In this document: positions 25,501-34,100 of the stretch, one piece after another
How positions within the stretch are numbered: the first letter of the stretch is position 1
Layout of the letters: each line of letters starts with the position of its first letter
Notes under the pieces: generated by a model
The model's database searches: none
What the model was told of the DNA's origin: nothing
Seen by the model: only the letters and a program-made list of their open reading frames with translations
Position numbers and translations under genes: made by a program
Assembly: GCA_040954595.2 (NCBI GenBank)
Contig: CM082591.2
Coordinates: 11,656,001-11,720,000 of the forward strand
Reading direction: 5' to 3'
Origin: Balanoglossus misakiensis
Taxonomy: Eukaryota > Hemichordata
Length of the DNA: 64,000 nucleotides

Positions 25501-26567
25501 GTATTGGGCATAAATCGAAAATCATAGGTATCCATAACTTAACTATAGAAAGTATAGCTGTGGTACGCAGCTGTACTGTTGGGGGGGGGGGGGTGCTGAT
25601 TACCCAACGGACAGCTGTGGGACGACTCCCATACTAAACGTGCAGTTGCACTGCCGTGACTGGCGTAGGAACATTTGAACGGCAACAGAAACAAACTGAG
25701 CGTAATTCAATAAAACGCCCGATCAAGCCTGAACTATGATTATTTCTGGTCCCCAAACTTCTTTCGTGAAAAAAATCACTGGTCTGTTTATGTATTTCGG
25801 CCAATTTTCCATGGAGTACTACCCGCTGGAAGTGACTGCCGTTGATATGCTAATGAGACCTCGAACAACAGAAGTGAGTGAGGCCTGAGGGCCAAAGTCC
25901 GTGAGCTACCGGAGGGCGCTTGGGCCCCTAACAAAGGGTTCTGTACTAGAGGTCTGTGCAAAACTAGCGCGCCATTTTTTGTCCGTAGGCCTATGGTTTT
26001 GGATCGATCAGACCCCACATAAGTTTCAACTAAACTCTTTTAAAAGTCGCAAATGTGTTGATTGATCTCTCCACACCTAAACGTTGTCAAAGAATATTCA
26101 AATGATGGGATTGTACCGGTAGTCATTAAAAACCAGGCAGTAAAGTTCCAAACCAAACCAAACTTTCCTGGACATCGTTCCCCATCGACTAGTTAAAATT
26201 CATGAGTCGATTCCAGTGGTTTATGAGCATGCGCAGTATAATTTCTTGATCTCCTAAATCGGAGTTAACACAAACTGTTTAGGTTTAGGCTACTTTCTAC
26301 ATAATTCATAATTGGAAAAGAAAATTCTCAATGCATTCAATTTAAGATGCAATTTGTATCCTCCTGTGATCAGCTAACATAGTAAACAGAGCGTTATGTG
26401 ACAGTTAAACAAAATTACATTGATTACCAACATAAACAAACAAAAAAGTGAAAATACTTATGTGTCAGCCTTGGCTACAATAATTCCAATCATCATACCT
26501 CTTCTTTAGGCTCTTCTTCATCCCAGTTTCTATCTGTTAACTGTCTCTCAGCTGTTCGTTTTGCCAT
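1187..26567 (-). CDS. NUP50: NUP50 nucleoporin gene (coding span, 3' end off window)
   Basis: NUP50 is a mobile nucleoporin of the nuclear basket that binds importin-alpha and Ran and helps import-complex disassembly. Five coding exons join in one frame: 26567-26499, 19229-19183, 18443-17503, 16113-16032 and 1302-1187 (1255 nt, about 418 codons; human NUP50 has 468). The order matches the family: N-terminus [19 protein letters not shown] with [19 protein letters not shown] (importin-alpha-binding end), the NUP50 core ([22 protein letters not shown]), a Ser/Thr-rich FG region (FGQNP, FGVSK), an acidic linker ([19 protein letters not shown]) and the start of the Ran-binding domain ([22 protein letters not shown]). 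All introns are GT-AG and phases agree at every junction. The rest of the Ran-binding domain (expected to begin GN-I-L-N) was not found in 1-1186 and must lie left of the window. Identification is very secure. Confidence 0.95.
1303..1600. other. NUP50 intron, nothing recognised
   Basis: AT-rich sequence directly upstream of the Ran-binding-domain exon (minus strand). No coding match or clear repeat seen. Confidence 0.4.
1636..1735. repeat. Inverted repeat (~33-bp arms)
   Basis: Arms 1636-1667 and 1701-1735 are near reverse complements (GGGATCATATTTCTCACA on the left strand). Similar pieces recur at 1749-1768 and near 3640-3740. They may be terminal parts of a large composite element spanning about 1600-3760. 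Confidence 0.6.
2325..2430. repeat. GC-rich hairpins
   Basis: Two compact inverted repeats, GAGCGGCGC/GGGCCGCTC (about 2342-2360) and AACGCCGCC/GGCGGCGTT (about 2391-2424), stand out from AT-rich surroundings. They lie in a CpG-rich tract (2190-2440) that looks transposon-derived. Confidence 0.5.
2738..3426. mobile_element. GTTCTCACT-TIR element, copy 1 (uninterrupted)
   Basis: The element starts GCGTTCTCACTGGCACG and ends TTTTAGTGAGAAC, short terminal inverted repeats. A second copy lies at 35191-37781, where a TTAA-site element is inserted; this copy shows the empty site (TATGTTTATTAGGTATAG near 2970). No transposase is visible, so it is non-autonomous. Confidence 0.65.
4140..4540. repeat. 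Dispersed repeat with (CA)n microsatellite
   Basis: A run of about 30 CA dinucleotides lies at 4448-4507. The flanking sequence (4190-4450) is repeated in inverted orientation at about 41050-41340. The tract TGGTCCCATTTGAGGA and its relatives recur near 62436 and 59773. Confidence 0.75.
4560..5652 (-). mobile_element. GGTCCCATTGG-family repeat copy
   Basis: Read on the minus strand, it begins with the GGTCCCATTGGTATGTACC palindromic head at 5652-5630. An ATGG/ATGT microsatellite (5560-5605) follows, then CAAAAACTTGAAAACCGCTG and a long AT-rich body with recurrent CCAAAAATGGCAAAAAT motifs. Other copies: 23690-24670, 33880-34500, 57386-57712, 60716-61140 and 63428-64000. No protein found. The left limit is approximate. 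Confidence 0.65.
5655..6352 (+). mobile_element. GCTGCTTGCAGC-family repeat copy
   Basis: It opens with a GAAGAAG-rich hairpin (5657-5753) and ends GGGCCCGCCATCGCTGCTTGCAGC near 6350. It contains ACATGGACCAGTATGGGGTC and two perfect TGACCTTTGACC motifs (about 6075-6086 and 6301-6312). It also preserves the uninterrupted GTGGTCAGTGTTCTAC site that is disrupted in the copy at 32165-33863. Confidence 0.7.
5657..5753. repeat. Near-perfect hairpin, ~46-bp arms
   Basis: Left arm 5657-5702 (ACACAAGAAGAAGATGAAG onward) and right arm 5708-5753 are reverse complements with one mismatch around a five-base loop (CTATT). It marks the outer end of the GCTGCTTGCAGC-family copy that follows. Confidence 0.85.
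6357..7660. other. NUP50 intron, mostly unrecognised
   Basis: Open frames at 6300-6662, 6643-6900 and 7289-7474 have no recognisable domain and unremarkable composition. No splice-bounded exon could be supported. Treated as intronic. Confidence 0.4.
8683..9667. mobile_element. TTAA-site DNA transposon nested in hAT transposase
   Basis: The ends are GGTAGTTGGAAAGGCTA and its exact reverse complement, each flanked by TTAA (8679-8682 and 9668-9671). The 985-bp interior is AT-rich with no transposase. TTAA duplication fits piggyBac or Kolobok superfamilies. The transposase reading resumes right after the second TTAA. Confidence 0.88.
10061..10792. mobile_element. TIR element nested in hAT transposase
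   Basis: Terminal inverted repeats of about 32 bp (CATGGAGGTACTAGAGAGAA onward) at 10061-10092 and 10761-10792, flanked by GTACAAC on both sides (10054-10060, 10793-10799), a seven-base duplication. Length 732 bp, no coding match. It breaks the transposase reading. Confidence 0.85.
12440..14050. mobile_element. Foldback (long-TIR) element with TA target sites
   Basis: Ends GTCTAGTAAAT / ATTTACTAGAC lie next to TA on both sides (12438-12439, 14051-14052). Left arm 12440 to about 12985 and right arm about 13340-14050 are inverted copies, including ACCCACCACAAATTGCAACA near the ends and a stretch around ATGGCCGCCAAATGAATGTT further in. About 350 bp of spacer separate them. No transposase. It splits the CR1/L2-like reverse transcriptase. 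TA duplication suggests Tc1/mariner-type mobilisation. Confidence 0.8.
13748..13926. mobile_element. 179-bp TA-flanked MITE inside the foldback element
   Basis: Ends CAGTTAAACCTGT and ACAGGTTTGACTG, flanked by TA (13746-13747, 13927-13928). Repeats of CTCTATATAGTGACCAC fill the interior. The opposite arm of the foldback element has the uninterrupted site (GGAAATATGTCTAAT, about 12566), proving insertion. A fragment of the same family lies at 25432-25502. Confidence 0.88.
14702..15551. mobile_element. hAT-like MITE with TTTCCAGGAG repeats
   Basis: It starts CAGGGTTCATAC and ends GTACGAACCCTG, with GCAAAT on both sides (14696-14701 and 15552-15557). Both subterminal regions carry multiple TTCCAGGAG units (14735-14780, 15450-15540). 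The interior frames show no transposase. CAGGGTTCGTAC-type ends are common in hAT elements. Confidence 0.75.
16032..16113 (-). CDS. NUP50: NUP50 exon: acidic linker into Ran-binding domain
   Basis: An 82-nt exon with acceptor AATTTAG and donor GTGATG. It reads [20 protein letters not shown] then KDALYSL. The PPKV-V-EVKEE-DA-YS pattern is the conserved lead-in to the C-terminal Ran-binding domain. It enters and leaves in phases that fit its neighbours (two bases in, two bases out). Confidence 0.92.
16340..16370. repeat. Poly-G tract
   Basis: A run of about twenty guanines in a NUP50 intron (16348-16367). Similar tracts occur near 18831, 21190, 21230, 21266, 21920, 25578, 45852 and 50791, and a C run at 31560. 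Confidence 0.9.
17030..17360. mobile_element. MITE with 150-bp foldback core, copy 1
   Basis: Core 17034-17183 is a near-perfect palindrome. The arms begin AGCAATAAAACACCCCCAGC and run through CATGGTATACCAC and TTTTGACCAGTTCA around a ~45-base loop. The sequence after it (to about 17360) is shared with the copy at 22693-23110 and includes GGTATAATATAATA ends. Confidence 0.8.
17503..18443 (-). CDS. NUP50: NUP50 large central exon (core and FG region)
   Basis: A 941-nt exon from an acceptor TTGATAG (18444-18450) to a GTAAAG donor (17502-17497). It begins [16 protein letters not shown] (basic motif of NUP50), continues through GFSGFGS, then the conserved core [19 protein letters not shown] and [16 protein letters not shown] at about residues 146-185. 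A Ser/Thr/Asp-rich tail follows with scattered phenylalanines and FG pairs ([15 protein letters not shown]). FG motifs are sparse, as in other NUP50 proteins, which mostly bind transport factors rather than forming the permeability barrier. No stop or frameshift. Confidence 0.95.
18444..19182. other. NUP50 intron with dispersed repeat
   Basis: The stretch about 18985-19125 (CCCTATATGATGTGCCACTG onward, TATAGGGCTGACT) is repeated at about 31095-31225 in the PHF21 intron. The rest shows nothing beyond a G run near 18831. Confidence 0.6.
19183..19229 (-). CDS. NUP50: NUP50 second coding exon
   Basis: A 47-nt exon between a CCAG acceptor (19230-19233) and a GTAAGTAC donor (19182-19175). It reads [15 protein letters not shown] plus two bases of a split Gln codon completed by the next exon. 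It matches the VGTFSMASEEVLKNR segment of vertebrate NUP50. The alternative CAG acceptor four bases further in would break the phase set by the first exon. Confidence 0.93.
19303..21150 (-). mobile_element. GCTGCTTGCAGC-family repeat, long copy
   Basis: Read on the minus strand it starts TTTTTCTTCTTTCTTCTTGA (about 21145) and ends TGCTTGCAGCTTTAATTA (19300-19320). It carries at least two diverged 239-bp-type modules (CACCTGTGACACCTGC pattern) and the AACATTTGAACGGCAAC block. The copy at 57718-59517 matches along nearly its full length in the opposite orientation, which defines the element. Confidence 0.75.
21150..22075. repeat. G-tract-rich repeat region
   Basis: Many GGGGGGGTCA pieces near both ends, including inverted AAAATTTTCTNANGTGGGAGG-like segments at 21325 and 21680. 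The right part ends GCCGTAAAAACTGAACGGTC near 22055, a tail also seen at 15030. Probably one or two degenerate MITEs. Confidence 0.45.
22693..23110. mobile_element. MITE with 150-bp foldback core, copy 2
   Basis: ATTATATTATATCATGCTACC at the left and GGTATAATATAATACTC at the right form terminal inverted repeats. The palindromic core 22795-22942 is nearly identical to that at 17034-17183, including AGCAATAAAACACCCCCAGC. No coding capacity. Confidence 0.8.
23505..23560. repeat. Short hairpin
   Basis: TCGATTTGGGTACAATT and its reverse complement AATTGTACCCAAATCGA flank a ~13-base loop. It sits beside GCAATAACCCCCGCCGCAGG, reminiscent of the foldback-core MITEs. Confidence 0.7.
23690..24670 (-). 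mobile_element. GGTCCCATTGG-family repeat copy, interrupted
   Basis: Same body as 4560-5652 (AAAACCGCTACGCGTATAAC, ACCAAAAATGTGGAAAAA). The ATCC/CATA microsatellite near its head is split by a 167-bp hAT-like MITE. No coding content. Confidence 0.7.
24458..24624. mobile_element. 167-bp hAT-like MITE
   Basis: Ends CAGTGTTTTTGCTAAGG and CCTTATCAAAAACACTG, flanked by CATACAT on both sides (24451-24457, 24625-24631). It interrupts the microsatellite of a GGTCCCATTGG-family repeat. A longer relative lies at about 31012-31375. Confidence 0.82.
24771..25935 (-). mobile_element. GCTGCTTGCAGC-family repeat, degraded copy
   Basis: It starts AATTAAAGCTGCAAGCAGC at 24771. Two diverged 239-bp-type modules follow to about 25215, then a fragment of the CTATATAGTGACCAC MITE (25432-25502). 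The AACATTTGAACGGCAAC block is at about 25670. Confidence 0.6.
25935..26498. other. NUP50 first coding intron, nothing recognised
   Basis: AT-rich sequence with no repeat match inside the window and no exon signal until the donor of the first coding exon. Confidence 0.4.
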
Positions 26568-26574
26568 ATCCACT
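26499..26574 (-). CDS. NUP50: NUP50 first coding exon
   Basis: Reading the minus strand, an acceptor TTAACAG at 26575-26581 is followed by seven untranslated bases and ATG at 26567-26565. Then come 23 codons ([19 protein letters not shown] and PKEE) ending at a GTATGATG donor at 26498. The residues match the extreme N-terminus of vertebrate NUP50 ([13 protein letters not shown]), which binds importin-alpha. The exon ends in phase 0. The start codon is chosen by family match and because no upstream in-frame sequence looks coding. Confidence 0.93.
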
Positions 26575-26752
26575 CTGTTAAGTTCACTATAGATAGAGAT
26601 GATTTGTTGAAAATGTCACTGTTCAAAAAGGAAAAACAAACATTGTAAAGATCAGGCCTTCTTGCACCAATGTGGGTCAAGATATTTAGTTCAGGGTAAA
26701 AGATTTTAGACTTGAGTTGCACAATGCCTCGAAACAGTTTTCATTGCGAGTC

Positions 26753-27230
26753 AAGGTTGTTCCGGACAAGCTGCATGCAATGATTGTAGCGGGTGCTGCT
26801 AGTTGACGATGTTGATCACAGCACAAGTATTGGCAGAAGCCATACAAATGCATCGATTCGTCCGGTCCGAACAACTTGACTAACTCGTTCTGGGGATGCC
26901 GAGAGTAAACGGCCAACAGGATGAAACGAAACATTTCTTCCTCTTGGCCGTTCTTCCTCACCCTTAGCTCTGGACTTATGCGCTACCTCACCCTATCCTC
27001 ACCCGTGCCGTGCAACCTTTGTCACATCGTTTGGATTCAAAATATTAAAATTAAGAACCCGTCCCCGTTCCGTTCCAATGTCATGTGCAACTGAACAGCT
27101 TGTACCGGTTCGTTAAAGAACTGAGGCTGTCTAGCTGCAATGATTGTAGCGGGTGCCGCTAGGATGATGATGTTGTTTTCGCAGCCCAACCTAGCAGCAC
27201 CCGCTACAACCATTGCATTTTCAGCTAGCT
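26753..27230. repeat. Inverted-repeat element near NUP50 promoter
   Basis: Arms 27137-27163 and 27190-27216 (ATGATTGTAGCGGGTGCCGC on the left) form a hairpin with two mismatches. A third copy of the arm is at about 26776-26800. It lies in the inferred first intron of NUP50. Confidence 0.7.
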
Positions 27231-28089
27231 GTAGACAATCAACAGTCGAGCGACACTGCGACAGGACATTTGTCACGTGCGGACATCACACTGAACTGTC
27301 CTAGAACCAACACTGGGACCATAAAAGCCTCTGTTGTCTAAGAAAATGTCATCAGACCAAATTGCAAAAGCAATGACAACGAAAATGTGCCAAATGATGT
27401 CTCACCGGCAACTCGCCCACCTGGTGCAAACTCAAAGTATCATGGAGGCCGCCATTTTGAAAATCACGTTTACCACAAGTAGTCCTACGAAAGAGATGAC
27501 GTGTGATCCATGCGCCATCTTTATCGGGAAAATTTAATTATAATCGAATAAAATATGCCTAAACATTCATGGTATTAATTGACATCAACAAACTGTCTCC
27601 GATAATGCAGGTGAGTATCCTTGTCTCCCCCAAATCAAAACCCAAAATTTCCGGTTGTTAATCAGCGCAAGAAAGTAATCCGGACAAAGTTGTGAAAAGT
27701 TCACTCATCCGGGAACTTTTGTCTTGGACACCGCTGCCGTTTCACTCAACTGCCCTGCAGAAAATTAAATTGTTACGCCGATAACTTAAAAATGTAGTCC
27801 TCATATGTTTAAATTTCAAAAGCTACATTTTCTCCAAGAATATATATCTTATATATTTTAAACAAAACTACTGAATAGTATGAGCTAGTATCAGCATTAT
27901 GTATGGCTAATATAGCCCAAATGGGCCAAAAATGAAAGTTAAAGTTTGGCGTAAGATTGTGCTGCGGTCTTTTGCACTGTCTGTAGTATATTACTTTGCT
28001 TCACTCCAGAGATTCCCGGCGTTTTAATTTTACCAAAAACTTGGAAATTTGACTCAGATTTCAAGTTGGAGCGTGGAGGAGTTCTGTTC
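27217..28089. promoter_or_regulatory. Divergent NUP50/PHF21 promoter region
   Basis: The two host genes start on opposite strands around this interval, with roughly 600 bp between the inferred NUP50 start (about 27460) and the PHF21 ATG (28090). The sequence shows a YY1-type motif (GGCCGCCATTTTG, 27448-27459) and a CRE-like half motif GATGACGTG near 27496, with no convincing TATA box placed for either gene. This layout is typical of a shared bidirectional promoter. The start sites themselves are inferred. Confidence 0.55.
27406..27460 (-). other. NUP50: Possible NUP50 5' untranslated exon
   Basis: The first coding exon has a clear acceptor only seven bases before its ATG, so an upstream noncoding exon is expected. 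On the minus strand, a strong donor GCCG|GTGAGAC sits at 27405, just downstream of a YY1-type motif CAAAATGGCGGCC (27459-27448), which in housekeeping promoters marks the transcription start. The exon limits are an inference. A transcript would decide. Confidence 0.45.
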
Positions 28090-28158
28090 ATGAAGATGTC
28101 GAATACGGAACTGGAAGGGTTGCAGTCGCAGTTGCGAAAGGAAATTCAGAGTCATCAG
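28090..28158 (+). CDS. PHF21A: PHF21 exon 1
   Basis: ATG at 28090 or 28096 opens [20 protein letters not shown] and SHQ, then a GTAGCAAG donor. It matches the MELQTLQEALKVEIQVHQ start of vertebrate PHF21A. The second ATG (MSNTELE) gives a length closer to the family, but both are in frame. The open frame further upstream has no ATG. Confidence 0.88.
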
Positions 28159-31100
28159 GTAGCAAGTTGTTGTATTTTGTTGAGAATGAATGGTGAAAAT
28201 AAGTTATGTGGGCCAGTACTGTGGAATTATGGTGGCCGGTGGTTGTAGTCTGTCTCCTCGTGGAGAATTTGTTAAATTTACTGAACTTCCAGTTGTGGCT
28301 ATATATTTATTGCGGAGAATATCCATCTCAACCCCAAATTATTGCGATATTTTTAAGGTAGCGTAATTTTCAAATTATAGGTGGAGTTTGGAGGAAGAGT
28401 AATTTCACTCGAGTTGCGCAGAGTGATCAGCGAACAGACATCACCAGCAGATGAAATTAACATTCCCTTTTGTCCACTTGGAAAAAAATAATAAAAAAAT
28501 ACTTGTTTCACAGAGGCGATTCATACCTTCGTTCTATTGACCCAAACTGTATATCTAACTCTTTCAGATCATAGTTATGAAGATTCAAAACGACCCACAG
28601 GTAATTTAACATTTAAAAATTTGATCGCATTTGCTGCCGAGGAAATTCCGCGTATTTATTGTGAACTTTGTGTTGACCTTTACGTCCTCTCCTTTTGTTG
28701 TCACGTTATGTAAACGACTAACGGAACCGTTTCTTTCTTCATCATTCAGAATCCGGAACTGCAGCGGCAGCTTCATGAACACCAGGCTAAAATTATGGCA
28801 CTGAGCGACAAACAAGTATGCCATATTTTGTTGTTCCTTTTTAAGACTCCCCCTGCATTGTAAGAAACATTATAGTAGTGGCCAGTACATAGTAAGTTGC
28901 TGTAAAGTGTAATGGAGGAAGGGACCTGTAAATATGTGTGTTGTCATAGCAAAATCCACAGAACTATAAAATGTCCATATATTCAAAACTCATAACAAAA
29001 TATATATTTGTACAAAAATGCTTTACTACTGATGATTTACAGTGTTTGTAGGCATTAATCCTTGCCAACTTGTGAATATCAAAGTCGTGATAATATATTC
29101 ATACTTTCTGAATTCATTAACATATTGAGTTGAAATGTTCTTTCAGGTGCCCCAACACTTGTTTAATTTGATCAGTAACAATTCTTTTTTTTTTCACATG
29201 CTGAATTTTGCACAGAAAAAGTCTTAGAATGTTGTGAATTATTAGATTTTCAGCAGAGATTATTCCACAGAATTTTTCAATACATGCAGTGTGTTAGCAT
29301 TAATATGATTTCAAAATTATATCAGTTGTCACAACAATAGCAAGTTCAATTTTTTATATCTGCAATCATGTTCATTTTCCATGGGTGAATATAAGTTGAA
29401 AGATTGTGTCAACAGTGTCTGGTCGGAAAAGCAACTCTTCATATGTACTGCCCTGCAGGATGTAAACCTATAGGACATTTAAAAACTTGATCTTCATTAA
29501 AATACTCAAATGTCCCTGGAATTGTAAATTATAGTTGTTGGTTTCAAGCCCATTACTTGTATAATTTTGCCAGAAAATATTGATTTTTAAACTGGTTGGG
29601 GATTTGCTCTGTCATAGCAGATTTAACTGTGTAAAATATTATTTTGTGATCTTGTGTTATGTTGAAGGTCAAATTTGCTGCACAAGTAAATTATTTCTCA
29701 ATGTTACCTGTGACAAAAAGATAACATTTGAAAGGTCAGTTTCTTCTGTATTATGAATTTATCAGTGATGCTGTTCTGATATTTAAGTAATATTTTATCA
29801 TTTCAGAGTCGAATAATATTTTTCAGAGGTGTTGTAATGGGGTATTATTAGATATCATTGCAGTTTATGTATTCCTTGTTTTCCCAAAGATTTGTAAGAA
29901 TTTAATTGTTAGGTTTTATATATGCTCTATGAAAGAAGTGAGCTGAAAATGACAGCTAAATGTTGGTCTCCATAGTTAGGTTCAGAGTACAATTGGAGTG
30001 TCTACTAAACAGTTGTCTACAAGTTTGTTGCAGTGAAAAGAAACTAATTTATTTGCCTTTGTAACAGTAGAGTTTCAATACCATCTTTATATTCCATGGT
30101 TACCTTCTCAGTGGGCTCTTTTCATGTAATCCTTAGTATGAGTTGACATTCAAAATGGAGTGATGAGTTTGAGTAAGATAATGAGTCGTAATAAGATGGT
30201 TTCATTAACATAATCTTTTTACCAATTTAAAAAAAACTTGAATCGGATTGGCATGTTATAGACTTGAATCACTTTATGGTCAGAGATATCCGTGTTTGAT
30301 CCATATTCAGTTCTGATTAATGTGTGCTTCAGAGCAAGCAGTCGTCAGACAAGAGTATCCATCAAAATTATTTTGTATTCAGCATCCACTGAGAATACCT
30401 TTCCAAAATTTGGTGGTATAATTTACAAGTGTTCGTGTGAAAATCCATTTCTGCAGTGAGTATACCCACAAGTATTAATGTGTATCATTCCCCAGATAAT
30501 CACTCCCACAGAATAACAACTTCCAGTTCATGCAAAACTCTACAGGTGATAGATGATAACCAGAATTACAAAATAACTTTGTGAGACAATGTTATCTGAA
30601 TTGAAATTGTCCTATTTGACCTTGCAAACTCGTACTAGTAATGTTTTATAGTCATACTACACAAAGTAATGACTCCATTGATAACTGATATGGTACAACT
30701 GACTAAACTCACATACAATTGATTGCCATAAAAAGTTCATAGGTCAAAATCTAATCCAGCATTTTCTTGCACTTTCTCAACTGGTTTTAATGGAACTTTG
30801 TTGTTTATGGCCATTGTTATTGTGTATGGCAGGCAAGTGGATGGACCTTGACAGCTAATAAATTATTTGAAAATTGTACAGCTGTGTCAGAGGGTTACAG
30901 AGATCCATGGGATTGGCAAGAACTTGTGTAATGTGATGGCTGTCAATGTCAGATAACTAGCAAACACTCAAATAGTAAAAACCATGCAATATTGAATTTG
31001 TTAAGTTCATCAGTGGTTTTGTTAAGGGCAGTACCGAGGTAAATGTTACCAGGTTCCCCAGTCATTTTATGAGGGTTGTAGTGGGTGCCAGTGTGCCTCT

Positions 31101-34100
31101 AATCCCATATGACGTGCTACTGACTTGACAAACTTACTGGTGACTCAAGAAAATTATCCACACCACATGATGCACAGGTATAGGGCTGACTCGGAAACTT
31201 TTAGAAATCCTCGAATTGACTCAAAGCTTTTAAAAATTATGTTTGTTAGAGGGCACACTGTAGGTATATCATCACAGTCGTTTTAAATATGTGTAACAGA
31301 AGTGTTACCAATGTTGTCAAATCATTTACCAATGTTCCCTAACCTTAGGCAAAAACACTTAAAGTAAAATTGCTGTTTAAATAGCTTTAAGAAGAAAATT
31401 CTTATAGTTAACCCTAGTGCTACTGGGTGTCATACATTGTACCTGTTCTGAGTCTTAAGTCCCTTAAGATACGTATCTGCCATTTTTTCTTCTGAAACGT
31501 ATTTTGACTGTCTTGGCATTGCTCTCCTACGTACTTAGATATACACTTGGCAGTCTGAACCCCCCCCCCCCCCCCAGAAAATGGACCAAACCCTACTTGT
31601 TCGCACTGGTTTTATTTGAGGGTCTTGTGTAGGCCCTACTGACTTACACACACTTAGCAGCCTAACAGGCCTGGGATATTTTCATAATTTTTGTTTCAAA
31701 CTGCACTACCAATACCATTAGTCCATGGATGCAGATGAAGGCAGTGAACTATACACAAGCATTATAAACCCTAAATATGAGTGCATGCAAGTTTTAACCA
31801 GATAAATAATAAAGCTTTGCCGCAAGCGATTATGGCCGCCACCGTGGGAAAATGCAGGAAACAATGAAAATGTTGCATTTCCGGTTATGAAACTTCATAA
31901 ACAAAACATGATCTCATCCACTTGAGCTCATGGAAGTAAATGTACACCACTGAGACATCAGATTTTCATTTTTCATTGCAATATTGCACTTTTTCTAAAA
32001 TTGCAGGAATTTTCGTTAAATATCATTTAATATACATAATTAAAAGCATATATGAGATTATTTAAAACTTTAATTTTTTATCCAGTTGCAGCTCATGTAC
32101 CTTTAATGTCCCAAACTTAAATGTTTATACTCTTCTTCCAGGTCTTTGATAGTAGTGTTGGTTTTTATACTGGCTTTTTTCTTCTACTGATATTTTTTCT
32201 TGTGTAGTTTTTTCGGCCACTTTGATCTTGAAAACGGCTGAACTTACAAATCTCAAACTTGGCACAATGGAGCAGGCCTATGAGAGCTGGTGCAGTACCC
32301 TTGTGAATGTTTAATTAGTCATGTGACCTGATGACCATATGTGGGCAAACAAAGTTTTCAAATTTGCCTAATTTGCATATGAATGGAAATATCAAAATTC
32401 TGTTAAGATACTTTGTGGACCATGTGGTCAGTCAGAGTTTCCGGTAGTTTTTTCCCCCAATCGTATGCCATACGCAAGAGGTCAATAAAAATGCGTACGA
32501 AGGTGATTTAAATGCGTACAATGTATTCATATCACATCCATTAGCAGACTGTTGCAAAATAACGCAAAACACTTCAAATGGCACACATTGTAACCAAAAA
32601 GAATTCTAAACAGACCAAACAGCTTTTGACGTGATTTTACGTTTACAGACAAATGACGTCGCTTCTCTATGATCAGTGCCTTGCATATGCCGTTTGATGG
32701 CCGATTTTTGAAGATCATGCCATATTTTTCACAAACCTTACAGAAAAGCACGAGTGTCTTTTTTTCCGCCGCTTTCGTTGACTGTTTTGCCGCCATGTTG
32801 ATCGATATTACACGTACGTGACGCATGGCATGATGATTGGAACGCGCGCTAAACGAAAATTGTTACATTTTATCATGGTCAAGCGTCTGCGCAAATGGTT
32901 TGGAATGTTGCAATTTTATTCAAAACATGTAAGCGTGCACAAGGTGCTGTCTTGTTTGTAGGTCGTTTGACGAGTCTTTTGTTAGCTCAAACTTTCAATG
33001 GCGAAAACAGAGTCCATTTCATTGCGTACGCCAGACGCACTTGTCGGTTCAATATGCGTATAGAAATTTTCCATTGCGTGTATTACGCACATTTTAGCGT
33101 AACCGGAAACTCTGGTCAGTGTCCTACATGCCAAATATCAAGACAGTAGGCCAAGCCTGTTTTGAGAAGAAGACTTTTAAATATTATTAGTTTTTCATAT
33201 TTTTTGACCCAGCCATTATGAGCCTATACTTTATATGCTATGACGCTATGTCCACGTCTGTGCAATGGTCCTGTACAGGTTTTGTTCTTGTGGGACATGG
33301 ACCAGTATGGGGTTAAAAAAAATTGCCCAAATTTTGGGTGACCTCAGGTGACCTTTGACCTACTTTCCTATATCTCCGCATCCACAGCAGGTACAGATTT
33401 GGCGTTTGGAGGGTTGGGACTAAAATTGAAAAGACAAAATTGGGGGTCACCTGTGACACCTGCTTATCTCATTAATTATGTGCATACCTAATTCCAGGCT
33501 AACCAATAGGGTTAGAGGTTTGAGTTTTGTTGAACATGGACCAGTATGGAGTCAAAATTTCTTGCCCAAATTTTTGGTGACCTCAGGTGACCTTTGACCT
33601 ACTTTACCATATCTCGGCATCCACAGCAGATACAGCCTTGGCATTTGGAGGGGTGGAACTCCTGATTGAGCCTTACAATTTACCTCATTTATTATGCACA
33701 TGTATACCTAATTGTAGGCGAACCAATAGGGCTAGAGATTTTGTTCTTGTGGGACATGGACCAGTATGGGGTCAAAATTTCTTGCCCAAATTTTGGGTGA
33801 CCACTTATGACCTTTGCCCTTCGGCTTAACCTTGGGCCCGTCATCGCTGCTTGCAGCTATATTTTCATATGAATTTTCCAGTATTTTTAGGTCACATTGG
33901 TTTATACCATGGGACCTTATGGGATGGGTTGCGTCTGTATGTATGGATGGATGGATGTTTGTATGTATGTATGGATGGATGTATGTCTGTATGTCCGTCC
34001 ACATCAAAAACTTGAAAACCGCTGCATGTATCACCTTGATATTTGGTGTACAGGTGCAGGCTGGGCTGTAGATGGGAGTTTGTTCAAATGAAGTTGTCAT

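Noticed and set aside
29143-29240. Extra PHF21 exon after TCTTTCAG
   Set aside because: The frame following the acceptor-like site does not continue the coiled coil and lacks a phase-compatible donor.
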